DNA from: CAYQZD01 sp964421875
GTDB lineage: Bacteria > Electryoneota > Tariuqbacteria > Tariuqbacterales > Tariuqbacteraceae
Direction of reading: 5' to 3'
Length of the DNA: 64,000 nucleotides
NCBI GenBank assembly: GCA_964421875.1
Contig: CAYQZD010000003.1
Location: 1-64,000, forward strand
Under the pieces are notes generated by a model that saw only the letters and a program-made list of their open reading frames with translations, was not told where the DNA came from and made no database searches. Made by a program: the position numbers and the translations under genes. Below, piece after piece: positions 44,758 to 53,267 of this stretch. How positions within the stretch are numbered: position 1 is the first letter of the stretch; each line of letters begins with the position of its first letter.

Positions 44758-45720
44758 TTACCCTTCCCTCCTCACGAATCCGCGCAGCTTGGGCGCGAAA
44801 ACCGCCAGAAAAATTACACATACAGCGGCAATTCCGGAATAAGCGAACAATATATAGTTCTCTTCCGGAGTCTTAGCCGCCTCCAGCATCTGCTCCCGGC
44901 TCCCCCCGGTGAATATCCGAATTGTCACCCTCCAGGGGAGGAATCTGGGAGTGCTGTCGTACATTTCCCCCCAAGCGCCGCCTTCAGGGGCGCCCAGCGT
45001 ATAAAAATTCTCCCCCGTATTGTCATAGAATTTCAACTCCGCGCTATGCCCGTAAGGCGGAAAATGGGAAGCAAATTCTGAGGGATGACTACGCTGATAA
45101 CGGCTGATAATATCCGGCAAAACCGCTTTCAGCCGTTCCGGGGCAACTGTCAACAGATAGAGGCTCCCCTCCCGCTTCAGCCAGTGGAACATCAACTCCC
45201 GCCCTTCCACCTCAACCGGAGACAACAGGAACCATTGCGTGGTATCCCAATAGGCGCGGTTAAAAGGAAGCGTGTCCTTAATCGCAAGGGCGGTTTCAAC
45301 GATGTTTTGATGCGCTTCGACAGTGGGTGTATCGTTGAACAGGTTAGCGGCAGCGCCGTCAGGACTGATTCTGTCCACCGCGATAATTTCCGGACACCGC
45401 TTGACGATGCGGGCGGCTTCGCTTGACTTCACCGGAAGGCTCGCCGCCCCCAGTTCCTCCAGCGGATATGTGAAACGCTCCAAGAACACCGTAGTCAGGT
45501 GATGCTGCAGTTGGAAACGGTCATCCTCGAACTGCTGACTGAAATAAAGACCGAGAAAATTCATCCCCAAATATGCGCCTATAGTCATTCTCAAAAGCGC
45601 CCACAACGGAATGAACACCAGCGCGATTATAGCGATTTTCCTGAACAGCCGGTTCACGCCGGCTTTCTTATCTTCCCTGCCAGGGATTGCTCCGGGCAGG
45701 TTTGGATCCTCTTCGTTCAT
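44758..45720 (-). CDS. Orphan extracytoplasmic sensor-like membrane protein
   Basis: Unknown family; 320 residues with one N-terminal membrane helix (about 25-48), a large extracytoplasmic domain (about 60-290) and one C-terminal helix followed by a very short basic tail (APKLRGFVRREG). The layout resembles the periplasmic input half of a CHASE/Cache receptor, but no kinase, HAMP or GGDEF output follows. A paralogue lies at 46326 with the same layout and shared motifs (YPEI/CPEI, YRIS/DRIS, YDNTGENFYTLG/YDQAGELFHTLG). Confidence 0.72.
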   Translation of the reverse strand: MNEEDPNLPGAIPGREDKKAGVNRLFRKIAIIALVFIPLWALLRMTIGAYLGMNFLGLYFSQQFEDDRFQLQHHLTTVFLERFTYPLEELGAASLPVKSSEAARIVKRCPEIIAVDRISPDGAAANLFNDTPTVEAHQNIVETALAIKDTLPFNRAYWDTTQWFLLSPVEVEGRELMFHWLKREGSLYLLTVAPERLKAVLPDIISRYQRSHPSEFASHFPPYGHSAELKFYDNTGENFYTLGAPEGGAWGEMYDSTPRFLPWRVTIRIFTGGSREQMLEAAKTPEENYILFAYSGIAAVCVIFLAVFAPKLRGFVRREG

Positions 45721-46325
45721 TTGACAAAACTCTCAAATTAGGTTATTATCCTCGTTCCCACACTCCCTCGTGGGAACGCATAATACTATTGTCATTGCGA
45801 GCGAAATTGTAGAGTGGGTTCTTAACCCACCAATTTACAAATCCTTCCCCCTAACCGTAATCCCTCTTAAGTCAACAAGTTCCCCGCAAATCGAATATCA
45901 CAAATCAAAAATCGAAAATCGAAAATCATAGCCACTATAGCCACCATAGCCAGTGAATCCTTCTTCACTAAACCCTATACCCTAAATCCTTTATCCTTTA
46001 CCCTAAACCCTATACCCTAAACCCTAAGTAACGTGCCCGCCTCCTCCCCGCGCCCGGCGGAATTTCTTCCTTGAACCGTAGGGTGGGTTCTTAACCCACC
46101 AATTTACAAATCCTTCCCCCTAACCGGAATCCCTCTTAAGCAACAAGTTCCCCGCAAATCAAATATCACAAATCAAAAATCAAAAATCGAAAATCATAGC
46201 CATAACAGCCGTAACCTGTCAGCCTTCCGGCTGATAGCCAGTGAATTCTCTTCACCAGCCCCCAGCACACCAAGCACCCAGCACCTATCCCCAACCACCA
46301 ATCACCAAACACCTGTAAACCGCCA
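45721..46325. repeat. Two composite repeat modules between the paralogues
   Basis: Two modules in the same order: palindrome GTGGGTTCTTAACCCAC (45814-45830 and 46082-46100), then AATTTACAAATCCTTCCCCC, then AAATCGA-type heptamers, then ATAGCC-containing nonamers, then GTGAAT(n)TTCAC, then another heptamer block. The first ends with nine units of CCCTAAA type (45967-46029), the second with TTGGTGT type (to 46328). A TTCCCAC palindrome (45753-45781) precedes them. No gene. Confidence 0.85.
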
Positions 46326-46328
46326 TCA
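46252..46328. repeat. Heptamer array at stop of second sensor gene
   Basis: About eleven 7-bp units. On the coding strand the first unit TGATGGC contains the stop TGA; then GGTTTAC, AGGTGTT, TGGTGAT, TGGTGGT, TGGGGAT, AGGTGCT, GGGTGCT, TGGTGTG, CTGGGGG, CTGGTGA. The unit type (TTGGTGT) differs from the purine-rich arrays at murE and pcm but the position relative to the stop codon is the same. Confidence 0.85.
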
Positions 46329-47252
46329 CCCTTTCTTCCTGAATCCCAGCAAGTAAGGCGTCAGGACAGGCAGAAGCGCGACACATACGATTATCGAGAA
46401 GAAATAAATCCACACCTCATAAGGATACTCCATCGTCTTGAGGAAATCCGTAGTGTAGAGTTCCCTTTCGCTGGATTCGTCGCCGATGACTATCTCCACC
46501 TCCCAGGGCAGATATGGCGCCGGTTGCCTGGTCTGAGCCCTCCAATCCGTAGGCAGTCCCTTTCCCAATGTGTGAAAAAGCTCCCCCGCCTGGTCGTAAA
46601 AATTCACCACTCCGGGAAAGGTGGGATAACGCCCGAATAAATTGCCGAACAACGGCATTTCAAATTCAAACCGCTTAAGCAAACCGGGCAGCGACTCCTT
46701 CATCTTAACCGGGTCGAACACCGCGACGAGGCAGTCCTTCTCCCGCTGAGCAAAACCTGCGGTGAAGGCGCGGTTGTCCACCGATATTCCCGCGAAAGCG
46801 ATTCGCAGTGTCGAGTCCCAGGCAACGTGTTCCATCGCCAGCGAATCCTTCACCTTCAACATTTCAGCCGCCAACTTATCCCGAAATCCCGGAGATAACT
46901 CGAATTCGGCTATAGGAACCACCTGCTTCTTCCCTGATATTCGATACAGCGCCGCGATTTCCGGATACTCGCGGCGCAGATTTGCAGCCGAAGCCTTATC
47001 CGCCGGCAGATTCAGCCGGTTCAAGCGCGCCATCGGCTCCGTCAAACGCCGCTCCAGTATGCAGCGAACGAAGGTCATCGCATTCATACTATCTTTCATC
47101 AGCAAGCTCTGCTCGTTGAAAAGCCACGTTTTCCCACCCCCAAAAGCGAACACGAGTAACAACGCCGATAAAACGATAGGCAGGATGACCAGAAGAGCGA
47201 GGATTACCCCCCTTAGTAAACCCGCACGATGCTTTTCATAAGCTGCGGACAT
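46326..47252 (-). CDS. Orphan extracytoplasmic sensor-like membrane protein, paralogue
   Basis: Paralogue of the 44758 protein (308 residues): N-terminal helix (about 15-38), extracytoplasmic domain with alternating strands, C-terminal helix and an 8-residue basic tail. It shares about a dozen aligned positions, including the PWxVxIxIG/PWEVEIVIG block before the last helix. No cytosolic output domain is present. Either the protein partners another signalling protein or it acts in the envelope itself. The stop codon begins a heptamer array. Confidence 0.72.
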   Translation of the reverse strand: MSAAYEKHRAGLLRGVILALLVILPIVLSALLLVFAFGGGKTWLFNEQSLLMKDSMNAMTFVRCILERRLTEPMARLNRLNLPADKASAANLRREYPEIAALYRISGKKQVVPIAEFELSPGFRDKLAAEMLKVKDSLAMEHVAWDSTLRIAFAGISVDNRAFTAGFAQREKDCLVAVFDPVKMKESLPGLLKRFEFEMPLFGNLFGRYPTFPGVVNFYDQAGELFHTLGKGLPTDWRAQTRQPAPYLPWEVEIVIGDESSERELYTTDFLKTMEYPYEVWIYFFSIIVCVALLPVLTPYLLGFRKKG

Positions 47253-47304
47253 AGCTCCTCCTTATAGCCTTTGTGCTGTCGAGTCTCCGCAGTCTGTCCG
47301 AGAA

Positions 47305-47490
47305 TATGTCATGCTGAGCGAAGCGAAGCATCTGCATTTTTGTAACTTATTTATAAATAAGAGATTCTTCATCCGACGGTTGGCGGATTCAGTATGACAT
47401 TTTGAATTGTCAGACAGACTGTCTGCACTCGATAGTATATTATTGTTTTATAGGTATATACAGTAGGGTTCGGAGACCCTGCGACTCGAA
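47305..47490. repeat. Palindrome cluster after cupin gene
   Basis: TCATGCTGAGCGAAGCGAAGCATC (a palindrome near 47309-47335) is followed by AT-rich sequence, a GACAGACTGTCTG palindrome near 47410-47424, and TTCGGAGACCCTGCGACTCG. No coding region is visible in the 241-bp gap. Confidence 0.55.
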
Positions 47491-47493
47491 TTG

Positions 47494-47889
47494 CTAAAGA
47501 ATTTCCTTCCGCCTCGTAGTATTCAGGGTATCCTGCAGCGATTCATTCTGGTATGTTATGAAATGGATGGTGTGATTCGAGTCGTTCCTGACAGCGTGCG
47601 CCGCGCCGGGGGAGATTTGGATGACCAGCGATTCCTCCGTCCCTACCCGCTTTTCGCGGAACTCTCCCCCCTCCTCCCAGTGAACAGCGTATTCGCCGCC
47701 AAAGATGAAAATCCATTCCACCGCCTCAGTGTGTAAATGGTTCCCCCGCACCGCCCCCGGCTCAATAGTGCCGAGATGCAGGTGCCCGAATTCCGCCGGG
47801 AAATCCGGCAAACCTTCGAAGGGATTGACCACCCACCCGCGTTGGTCTCGGCGGATTTTATCGGACAAGTTGTGAAATATTAGAGACAT
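47494..47889 (-). CDS. Cupin-domain protein, WxcM-like
   Basis: A single-domain cupin of 131 residues. The core GNHLHTEAVEWIFIFGG carries the metal-type His residues of motif 1, with motif 2 around PGAAHAVRN. Similar proteins (WxcM/FdtA-like) act as ketoisomerases or epimerases on dTDP-sugars in glycan loci; others bind unknown ligands. Located alone between repeat-rich spacers. Start ATG. Confidence 0.75.
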   Translation of the reverse strand: MSLIFHNLSDKIRRDQRGWVVNPFEGLPDFPAEFGHLHLGTIEPGAVRGNHLHTEAVEWIFIFGGEYAVHWEEGGEFREKRVGTEESLVIQISPGAAHAVRNDSNHTIHFITYQNESLQDTLNTTRRKEIL

Positions 47890-48242
47890 ATATTATAAAC
47901 TAGATATCTGGTAATACTTAATCCATTGATGTGCCCGCCGGGTCCCCACACCCGGCGGAATTTCTCCCATAAACCGTAGGGTGGGTTCTTAACCCACCAA
48001 TTTACAAGTCATTCCGGCGCAGCCGGAATCCCTCCTCGTAGGGGCGGATCCCCGTATCCGCCCTCTCCCTAAACGCCCCTACCGGCGGCAGGTGCCCGGC
48101 GGGTCTGAATGATCCGCCCTACCCATAGCCATAATAGCCGTAATAGCCAGTGAATTTTCCCTCCAAACCAAGCGATTGCTTCGCTTCGTTCGCAATGACA
48201 AGATTCAGCGGAATAAGATTCCGCCATACATAGCTGCTTTAA
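47890..48242. repeat. Composite repeat module
   Basis: Order: TAGGGTGGGTTCTTAACCCACC palindrome (47980-47998), CATTCCGGCGCAGCCGGAATCC palindrome (48003-48026), GTAGGGGCGGATCCCCGTATCCGCCC hairpin, CATAGCC/AATAGCC nonamers (48122-48151), GCCAGTGAATTTTCC, and a reversed GCTTCGTTCGCAATGACA repeat near 48182-48200. No gene is seen. Confidence 0.8.
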
Positions 48243-48647
48243 TCAATCAGTCTTTGGTATTTCAAAAGCCTCCAATTCCTTTCCACATCCGCAGGTCTTC
48301 TGATACCAGTAAATATTCGCGCCGCAAGTCTTGCATAACCATTTCTGCGCCTGCGCCTCCAGCCACTTATCAACGCCATATTTTCTGATATATTCCAAAT
48401 TAGGCGCCATAGTCCAATGATGCGGCCATTCATCGCGCATGAAATCGCGCAGTTCCTTACAGGGATAATCTGCGCAGTAACAACAGAAATCCAACCCCTT
48501 CTCTTTCACGCAATTCCTGAATTTACATCTAATTATGTATTCATCGATGTCGTCGCTGCGGCAGCCCCCGCAGTCCGATGCGCCGCAGGCGGAACAATAG
48601 AGCCCGCAAGGACCATACTGCTTTGGTTTCAGCCTGAATTCCGTCAT
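48243..48647 (-). CDS. DUF3795 cysteine-rich protein
   Basis: Protein of about 134 residues from ATG 48647 (a longer frame begins at 48701). The YGPCGLYCSACGASDCGGC start and FCCYCADYPCKEL block are typical of DUF3795. A CKTCG...CGCG pair in the C-terminal half may be a second zinc site; this is an extra element compared with shorter relatives. Function unknown; probably zinc binding. Neither start has a clear ribosome-binding site. Confidence 0.8.
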   Translation of the reverse strand: MTEFRLKPKQYGPCGLYCSACGASDCGGCRSDDIDEYIIRCKFRNCVKEKGLDFCCYCADYPCKELRDFMRDEWPHHWTMAPNLEYIRKYGVDKWLEAQAQKWLCKTCGANIYWYQKTCGCGKELEAFEIPKTD

Positions 48648-48754
48648 ATTAAATAAAGTTATCTGGCAACCGTGGATACTATGGTAGAATCCGTAGCTCA
48701 ATATATGGGCTAATCCTATGTCTTTTGCGGTTAGCCTTTCTTAGCTATATCTCT

Positions 48755-48898
48755 TGTTGTAGGTCGGCTTATTCAAAGCCGACAAACATCCCCGGCGGGT
48801 CTGAATAGCCCACCCTACAAATAGCCATAATAGCCGGAATAGCCAGTGAATTCACATTACCAACCACCATCCACCAAACACCAAACACCAAGCGCCTA
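48755..48898. repeat. Palindrome, nonamers and heptamers at transglutaminase stop
   Basis: GTAGGTCGGCTTATTCAAAGCCGACA (48760-48784), nonamers AATAGCCATAATAGCC (48824-48840), AGTGAATTCACATT, then on the coding strand six heptamers beginning at the stop TAG: TAGGCGC, TTGGTGT, TTGGTGT, TTGGTGG, ATGGTGG, TTGGTAA (48857-48898). This is the same order of parts as in the 45.7-46.3 kb spacer. Confidence 0.85.
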
Positions 48899-50470
48899 CC
48901 ACCAGACCTGATTGCCGTTTTCAACGGTGAAAATTCGTTCCTCCTTATCGGAACCTTCCGCTGTCAGCCAGTACAGGAGTCCTGCAGGGACTCCGTGAAA
49001 CACAAGCGGCTCAGCCCCGGCGACCGACTTTCCCAGCGACACCCAGCTATCCCGCCAATAGAACAGTTCATACTCCTGTCCGGGTGTGAAAAACACCTTT
49101 TCGATTCCATCCGTTGAGATTACCTGTTTTCTGCGGGTGGTGGAGATTAATCTAACCGATATGGTCTTATCGCCTTTAGGCTGCAGTTCCCGGATACTGG
49201 AGTCCGTATGAAGGATGAAGGGATTGGCAAACGGCGCTATTTCTCCCTCGATATAGAGCACCGGCAGATAGGCTATATCCAACCCCATATCGGAAAAGAC
49301 AACCTCTCCGTCGACAATCTTCCCCCAGTGAATCGCCTTCCATTCCCCGGAATTGAATACACATAAATATCCTATATTTGCCGAGTCGGAAACATCTCTT
49401 GCCAAAGGGATGGTCACATCACAAACATCGACATAGTCCGCGGTGACATCGATATAGCTTTTGCCGGAAATATACTTGGGCGTCTTCTCCTGCTTCCTCT
49501 CCTGAAAGGCGAGATTTTCCTTTTGTTCGGAGAACATCTTGCGATAGACCTTTGCCAGTTTATTCGCCAGATGATATTTACTCGGATTTCTTTCCGCCCC
49601 CATGAATGGAATGACCCTGCCATCAGGGGTGACAATCGCATTCCACGCGTGATTGTTGCCGGTATTCGCCCAGTAAGGCGTGTAGTCGCTGGTGACCGCC
49701 AAGCCGTTAGCCCGCATGGCGTAGATGGTTAAATTTGTCATATCCTCGCACCGTCCCATACGGTTTTCCAGCATTTCCGATAATCCCTGATCGACCGGAT
49801 GATAATAGAAGCGCGAGTCGAATGAAAACCAGGACTTGATATCGTCGTTGATAATACAAGCGGCTTCGATAGGGTCGGAAGAATCGCTCATCCTGCTTTC
49901 AATATCTTCATATTTATGCCAAAAGAAATCACGCCAGGGTTCCAGCGGTTCATTGCTCCCGCGATAGGGAAGAACATACTCGCAGAAACTGCTAAAAGAA
50001 TGCCCCTCCGCCCACGGTTTTTCTTGCCAGGCTTTGAAAGCGTAGTCTATCTGCGTGACCAGAAAATCTAAGCTGATGGTCTGATAATCATATATCTTTT
50101 CCTTCTTCCTGAAGTCAAGTTCACCATACTGAACTTCCAATGAGTCGCAGTGTGCCTTCATCGTACTAAAATCCGGGTAGTCCAGGACATTGAAATCGAT
50201 ATGTGTTCCTGCGCTGTCAATCAGGTCATAAGTTACATAACAGTGATTCTTAATGTTGGCGATTAGGTAGAATAATGCCTCCAGTTTCAGCGAATCGCCT
50301 TCAAGAGTATAGTGGGATATCGCTTTTTCCAGTTCTATACGGTTTTCTCCTGCCGCCTCGATTACTTCGGTAACTACCGGCGGATAAACCGCTGTCTCCC
50401 CGCCGAATGCGCAAAGTAGAGGCAGCAGCATTGCAAGAAAGACCAAAACTAATATGTGTCTATTATTCAT
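48896..50470 (-). CDS. Secreted transglutaminase-like protein
   Basis: About 524 residues from ATG 50470, chosen because a signal peptide follows (HILVLVFLAMLLPLLCAFGG) and because upstream codons lie in the 90-bp repeat. A transglutaminase-like core has the Cys in MGRCEDMTNL, the His in GNNHAWNAI and the Asp in TPDGRV. A C-terminal beta-rich region (about 340-520) follows. These are cysteine proteases or cross-linkers outside the cell; the substrate is unknown. It lies between two repeat modules. Confidence 0.82.
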   Translation of the reverse strand: MNNRHILVLVFLAMLLPLLCAFGGETAVYPPVVTEVIEAAGENRIELEKAISHYTLEGDSLKLEALFYLIANIKNHCYVTYDLIDSAGTHIDFNVLDYPDFSTMKAHCDSLEVQYGELDFRKKEKIYDYQTISLDFLVTQIDYAFKAWQEKPWAEGHSFSSFCEYVLPYRGSNEPLEPWRDFFWHKYEDIESRMSDSSDPIEAACIINDDIKSWFSFDSRFYYHPVDQGLSEMLENRMGRCEDMTNLTIYAMRANGLAVTSDYTPYWANTGNNHAWNAIVTPDGRVIPFMGAERNPSKYHLANKLAKVYRKMFSEQKENLAFQERKQEKTPKYISGKSYIDVTADYVDVCDVTIPLARDVSDSANIGYLCVFNSGEWKAIHWGKIVDGEVVFSDMGLDIAYLPVLYIEGEIAPFANPFILHTDSSIRELQPKGDKTISVRLISTTRRKQVISTDGIEKVFFTPGQEYELFYWRDSWVSLGKSVAGAEPLVFHGVPAGLLYWLTAEGSDKEERIFTVENGNQVWW

Positions 50471-50482
50471 TTTTTGATTCTT

Positions 50483-50670
50483 TACCTTGAAAATAGCGGC
50501 AGCGTAAATACGCGAGCCGTGAATTTTCATTCTAAGTTGTGCGAGGTCGCGATAGAGACCCTCGCATGAGGGTTTACCTTGAAAATAGCGGCAGCGTAAA
50601 TACGCGAGCTGTGAATTTTCATTCTAAGTTGTGCGATGGTTCGCGAAGAGAATCCATCGAATGATGGTTT
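50483..50670. ncRNA. Tandem copies of a structured ~93-bp repeat
   Basis: Two tandem units (50483-50575, 50576-50670). Each has a nested stem (AAAAT-CGGC-GCGT / ACGC-GCCG-ATTTT), a GCGA/TCGC hairpin and a terminal hairpin. The terminal stem is CCCTC/GAGGG in the first copy and CCATC/GATGG in the second, a compensatory change. A third copy is at 61797-61885. Structure is supported by the sequence; transcription is not shown. Confidence 0.5.
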
Positions 50671-50706
50671 GTGTTTCGATTGGGGTATGCGCAATCTTCT
50701 AACCCT

Positions 50707-50738
50707 ATGTTTCACCATTTCACCGTTTCACCGTTTCA
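50707..50738. repeat. Octamer array at molybdenum hydroxylase stop
   Basis: Four 8-bp units of TTTCACCG/TTTCACCA type spanning the stop codon (TGA within TGAAACGG on the coding strand). Period 8 rather than 7, but in the same stop-codon position as the heptamer arrays. Confidence 0.65.
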
Positions 50739-52986
50739 ACGCCTCCAACACCTTTTCCGGCGTAATAGGCAGACTGCGGATGCGAACCCCGATGGCGTCA
50801 TAGACAGCATTGGCGATGGCGGCGGCGGTGGGAACCATCGGCATCTCCCCCACACCCTTAGCCCCGAAAGGCCCTTCAGGGTCGATAGTCTCGACGAAAA
50901 CTTTCTCAATTTCGGGAACGTCCAGCGGGGTCAGCATCTTGTAATCGGCGAAATTGGGGTTTTGGACTGCGCCTTCCTTCAATTGAATGTTCTCCAACAG
51001 CGCGTAGCCCACGCCCTGCGCCACGCCGCCTTCGACCTGCCCCTCCAGCGTCATCGGATTAATCACCCGCCCCACATCGTGAGCCGCCACGATTTTCAAC
51101 ACCTTGACCTGCCCTGTCTCCAAATCCACCTCCACTTCAGCCGACTGCGCCCCGAAACCGTAAGTGGCGGAAATATTCCCGTCCCAATGCTTGTCCTGCA
51201 TCACCGTGGGCGGGTCGTAGAAATATTTCCCCACCACCACATCGCCCCCCTCCCGAAAATGCCGCGCCCGAACCACTTTGCCATATGGCAGCGTCTTCGA
51301 AGGGTCGGATTTCATATAGACCTTGCCGTCCTTAATATCGAGGTTCTCCACCGGCTCCCCGGTCATCTTAGAAGCGGCTTCCAAAATCTGCCGCTTGGCG
51401 TCCAAAGCCGCCTTCACTACCGCGTTACCGGCGATAAAGGTGGTGCGGGAAGCGTGCACCCCCACATCCCAGGGGGAAGTGTCCGTGTCCTGCCAATCCA
51501 GAGTCACATTCTCCACCGGAACCGCTAAAGTCTCCGCCGCCATCTGAGTCAACACCGCATCAGAACCCTGACCGATTTCCGTGGAACCGGAAATCACTGT
51601 AACATGCCCGAAATCATCCACCTTGACCATACACCCGCACCCGTCGGAACGGTAAATCCGCGCCCCCCCCCCCACATGAAGGCCGGCGGCGACTCCGGTT
51701 CCCCGGGCGATAGGCCCCTTACGCGCCCGCTTCTCGTTCAGTCTGATGCGCGCTGAGGCTTCTTCTATGCACTCCTTCAGCCCGCAGGAGGTGAACACCA
51801 TCTTCTGCGGGGTGACATCGCCGGGGCGATTAGCGTTCATTATGCGGAATTTCAGCCGGTCCATCCCCAACATCTCCGCTAATTCGTCCATCTGAGATTC
51901 CACCGCCAAAGTCGCCTCAGGATTGCCAAATCCCCGCATCGCCGAACCATAAGGATTGTTAGTGTAAACTATGTCCGCCTCGAATAAAATGTGCGGCACG
52001 CGGTAGAGCGAAGACACCGTCTGCATCGAAATAATCGGCGTAACATTCCCCCAGGAATTGTAAGCCCCGTTGTCCCCCATAATGTAAGCTTGCCGCGCGG
52101 TCAGTTTCCCCTCCTTATCGACCCCGGTCTTCATATCGATAACCATCGGCGGACGCGGCGGAGAATAGCGGAATTCCTCCTCCCGCGAATACTCCATCTT
52201 CACCGGCTTACCGGCGGCTTTCGCCAGCAAGGCGGCGATGATTTCGTAGGGATAAAGGTCCAGCTTGGAGCCGAAACCGCCGCCGATAGCGGTCTGAATC
52301 ACCCGAACCTGGCTCCCCTTAATCCCCAAAACATCCGCCATATCCTTCTGGTACAAAAACGGCACCTGAGTCATCGAATACATCGTCAGCCTGCCGTCAA
52401 ATCCCCATTCCGCCGCGCAGGCGCAGCTCCCCAAACAGCAATGCGCCTGGAAAGGCAGTTCGAAACGCCCTTCGGCGACATACTCCGCCTCGCCGAAACC
52501 CCGCTCCACATCGCCGTAATCGTAACTGTAGCGGACCGACAAATTCCCGGAGCTGCCCTCGTGAATCTGAGGCGCCCCCGGCTTAACCGCCTCGAAAGGA
52601 TCGAACACCGCAGGCAGCTCTTTGTACTCGACCTTAATCAGCGAAGCCGCTTTCCGCGCCGCAATCTCATTGTCTGCCGCCAACGCCGCAATCTCGTCCC
52701 CCCGGCACTTCACCCGACCGAACTTCAGCGGATAATTATCCTTTCCGTAGCCGAATGGGATTTTCGGAGTGTCGTCAGCGGTAATAATCACCTTGACTCC
52801 CGGAACTTTGCGCGCCTGCTCAAGATCGATAGATAAAATCTCCGCATGAGCGAAATCGCTGCGCTTTATCGCGCCGAATAGCATCCCCGGCAGCGTCAAG
52901 TCGTGAGCGTAAACCGCGGCGCCGGCAGCTTTAGCCGGAGCGTCCGGTTTGGGGACGCGCTTGCCAATGTGGGTAAAATCAGTCAT
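50728..52986 (-). CDS. Xanthine-dehydrogenase-family molybdopterin-binding subunit
   Basis: Large catalytic subunit (752 residues) of a three-part molybdenum hydroxylase. The N-terminal aldehyde oxidase/xanthine dehydrogenase-like domain (about 10-120) precedes the Mo-cofactor domains, where GGGFGSKLDLYPYE (about 240-253), MRGFGNPEATLAVE and the C-terminal GVGEMPMVPTAAAIANA (containing the catalytic-site Glu) are visible. The substrate (xanthine, nicotinate or an aromatic aldehyde/CoA ester) cannot be read. The other two subunits lie 2.4-3.8 kb upstream, separated by a sulfotransferase gene. Confidence 0.92.
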   Translation of the reverse strand: MTDFTHIGKRVPKPDAPAKAAGAAVYAHDLTLPGMLFGAIKRSDFAHAEILSIDLEQARKVPGVKVIITADDTPKIPFGYGKDNYPLKFGRVKCRGDEIAALAADNEIAARKAASLIKVEYKELPAVFDPFEAVKPGAPQIHEGSSGNLSVRYSYDYGDVERGFGEAEYVAEGRFELPFQAHCCLGSCACAAEWGFDGRLTMYSMTQVPFLYQKDMADVLGIKGSQVRVIQTAIGGGFGSKLDLYPYEIIAALLAKAAGKPVKMEYSREEEFRYSPPRPPMVIDMKTGVDKEGKLTARQAYIMGDNGAYNSWGNVTPIISMQTVSSLYRVPHILFEADIVYTNNPYGSAMRGFGNPEATLAVESQMDELAEMLGMDRLKFRIMNANRPGDVTPQKMVFTSCGLKECIEEASARIRLNEKRARKGPIARGTGVAAGLHVGGGARIYRSDGCGCMVKVDDFGHVTVISGSTEIGQGSDAVLTQMAAETLAVPVENVTLDWQDTDTSPWDVGVHASRTTFIAGNAVVKAALDAKRQILEAASKMTGEPVENLDIKDGKVYMKSDPSKTLPYGKVVRARHFREGGDVVVGKYFYDPPTVMQDKHWDGNISATYGFGAQSAEVEVDLETGQVKVLKIVAAHDVGRVINPMTLEGQVEGGVAQGVGYALLENIQLKEGAVQNPNFADYKMLTPLDVPEIEKVFVETIDPEGPFGAKGVGEMPMVPTAAAIANAVYDAIGVRIRSLPITPEKVLEALKR

Positions 52987-53029
52987 TAGCTAAAATCAAT
53001 AATTATGTATGATAATATCTTTCTTAAAC

Positions 53030-53267
53030 TGTAGGTCGGCTTATTCAAAGCCGACATAATGCGTTGATTCAGGCGTATGATGGGTTCTTAACCCACCAAT
53101 TTACAAATCTTTCCGTCACTGCCGGAATCCCTCTTCGTAGGGGCGAACGGCAGTTCGCCCCTATCGGTAACTGGTAACCGGTAATAGCCGTGACAGCCTG
53201 TGAATCCATCTTCACTAAACACCAAGCATCAAATACCGTTTAACTGTTCAAACGTTTCACTATCTCA
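53030..53267. repeat. Composite repeat module before sulfotransferase stop
   Basis: GTAGGTCGGCTTATTCAAAGCCGACA (53031-53057), ATGGGTTCTTAACCCACC (53081-53098), a partial CATTCCGG palindrome with GTAGGGGCGAACGGCAGTTCGCCCCTA, nonamer TAACCGGTAATAGCC, GTGAAT(n)TTCAC and degenerate heptamers up to the stop codon (about 53205-53267, e.g. TTGATGC, TTGGTGT, TTAGTGA). Confidence 0.75.

Noticed and set aside
45967..46029. CCCTAAA-like repeats resembling plant telomeres
   Set aside because: The units are degenerate, sit inside a bacterial spacer between paralogous genes and fit the general heptamer pattern of this window; a eukaryotic origin is not supported.
50483..50530. Extending the transglutaminase gene to 50530
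   Set aside because: The extra residues come from the dispersed 90-bp repeat; the signal peptide begins at ATG 50470.
51991..52836. 281-residue plus-strand open frame
   Set aside because: Antisense to the molybdenum hydroxylase large subunit with no recognisable domain; a shadow frame.
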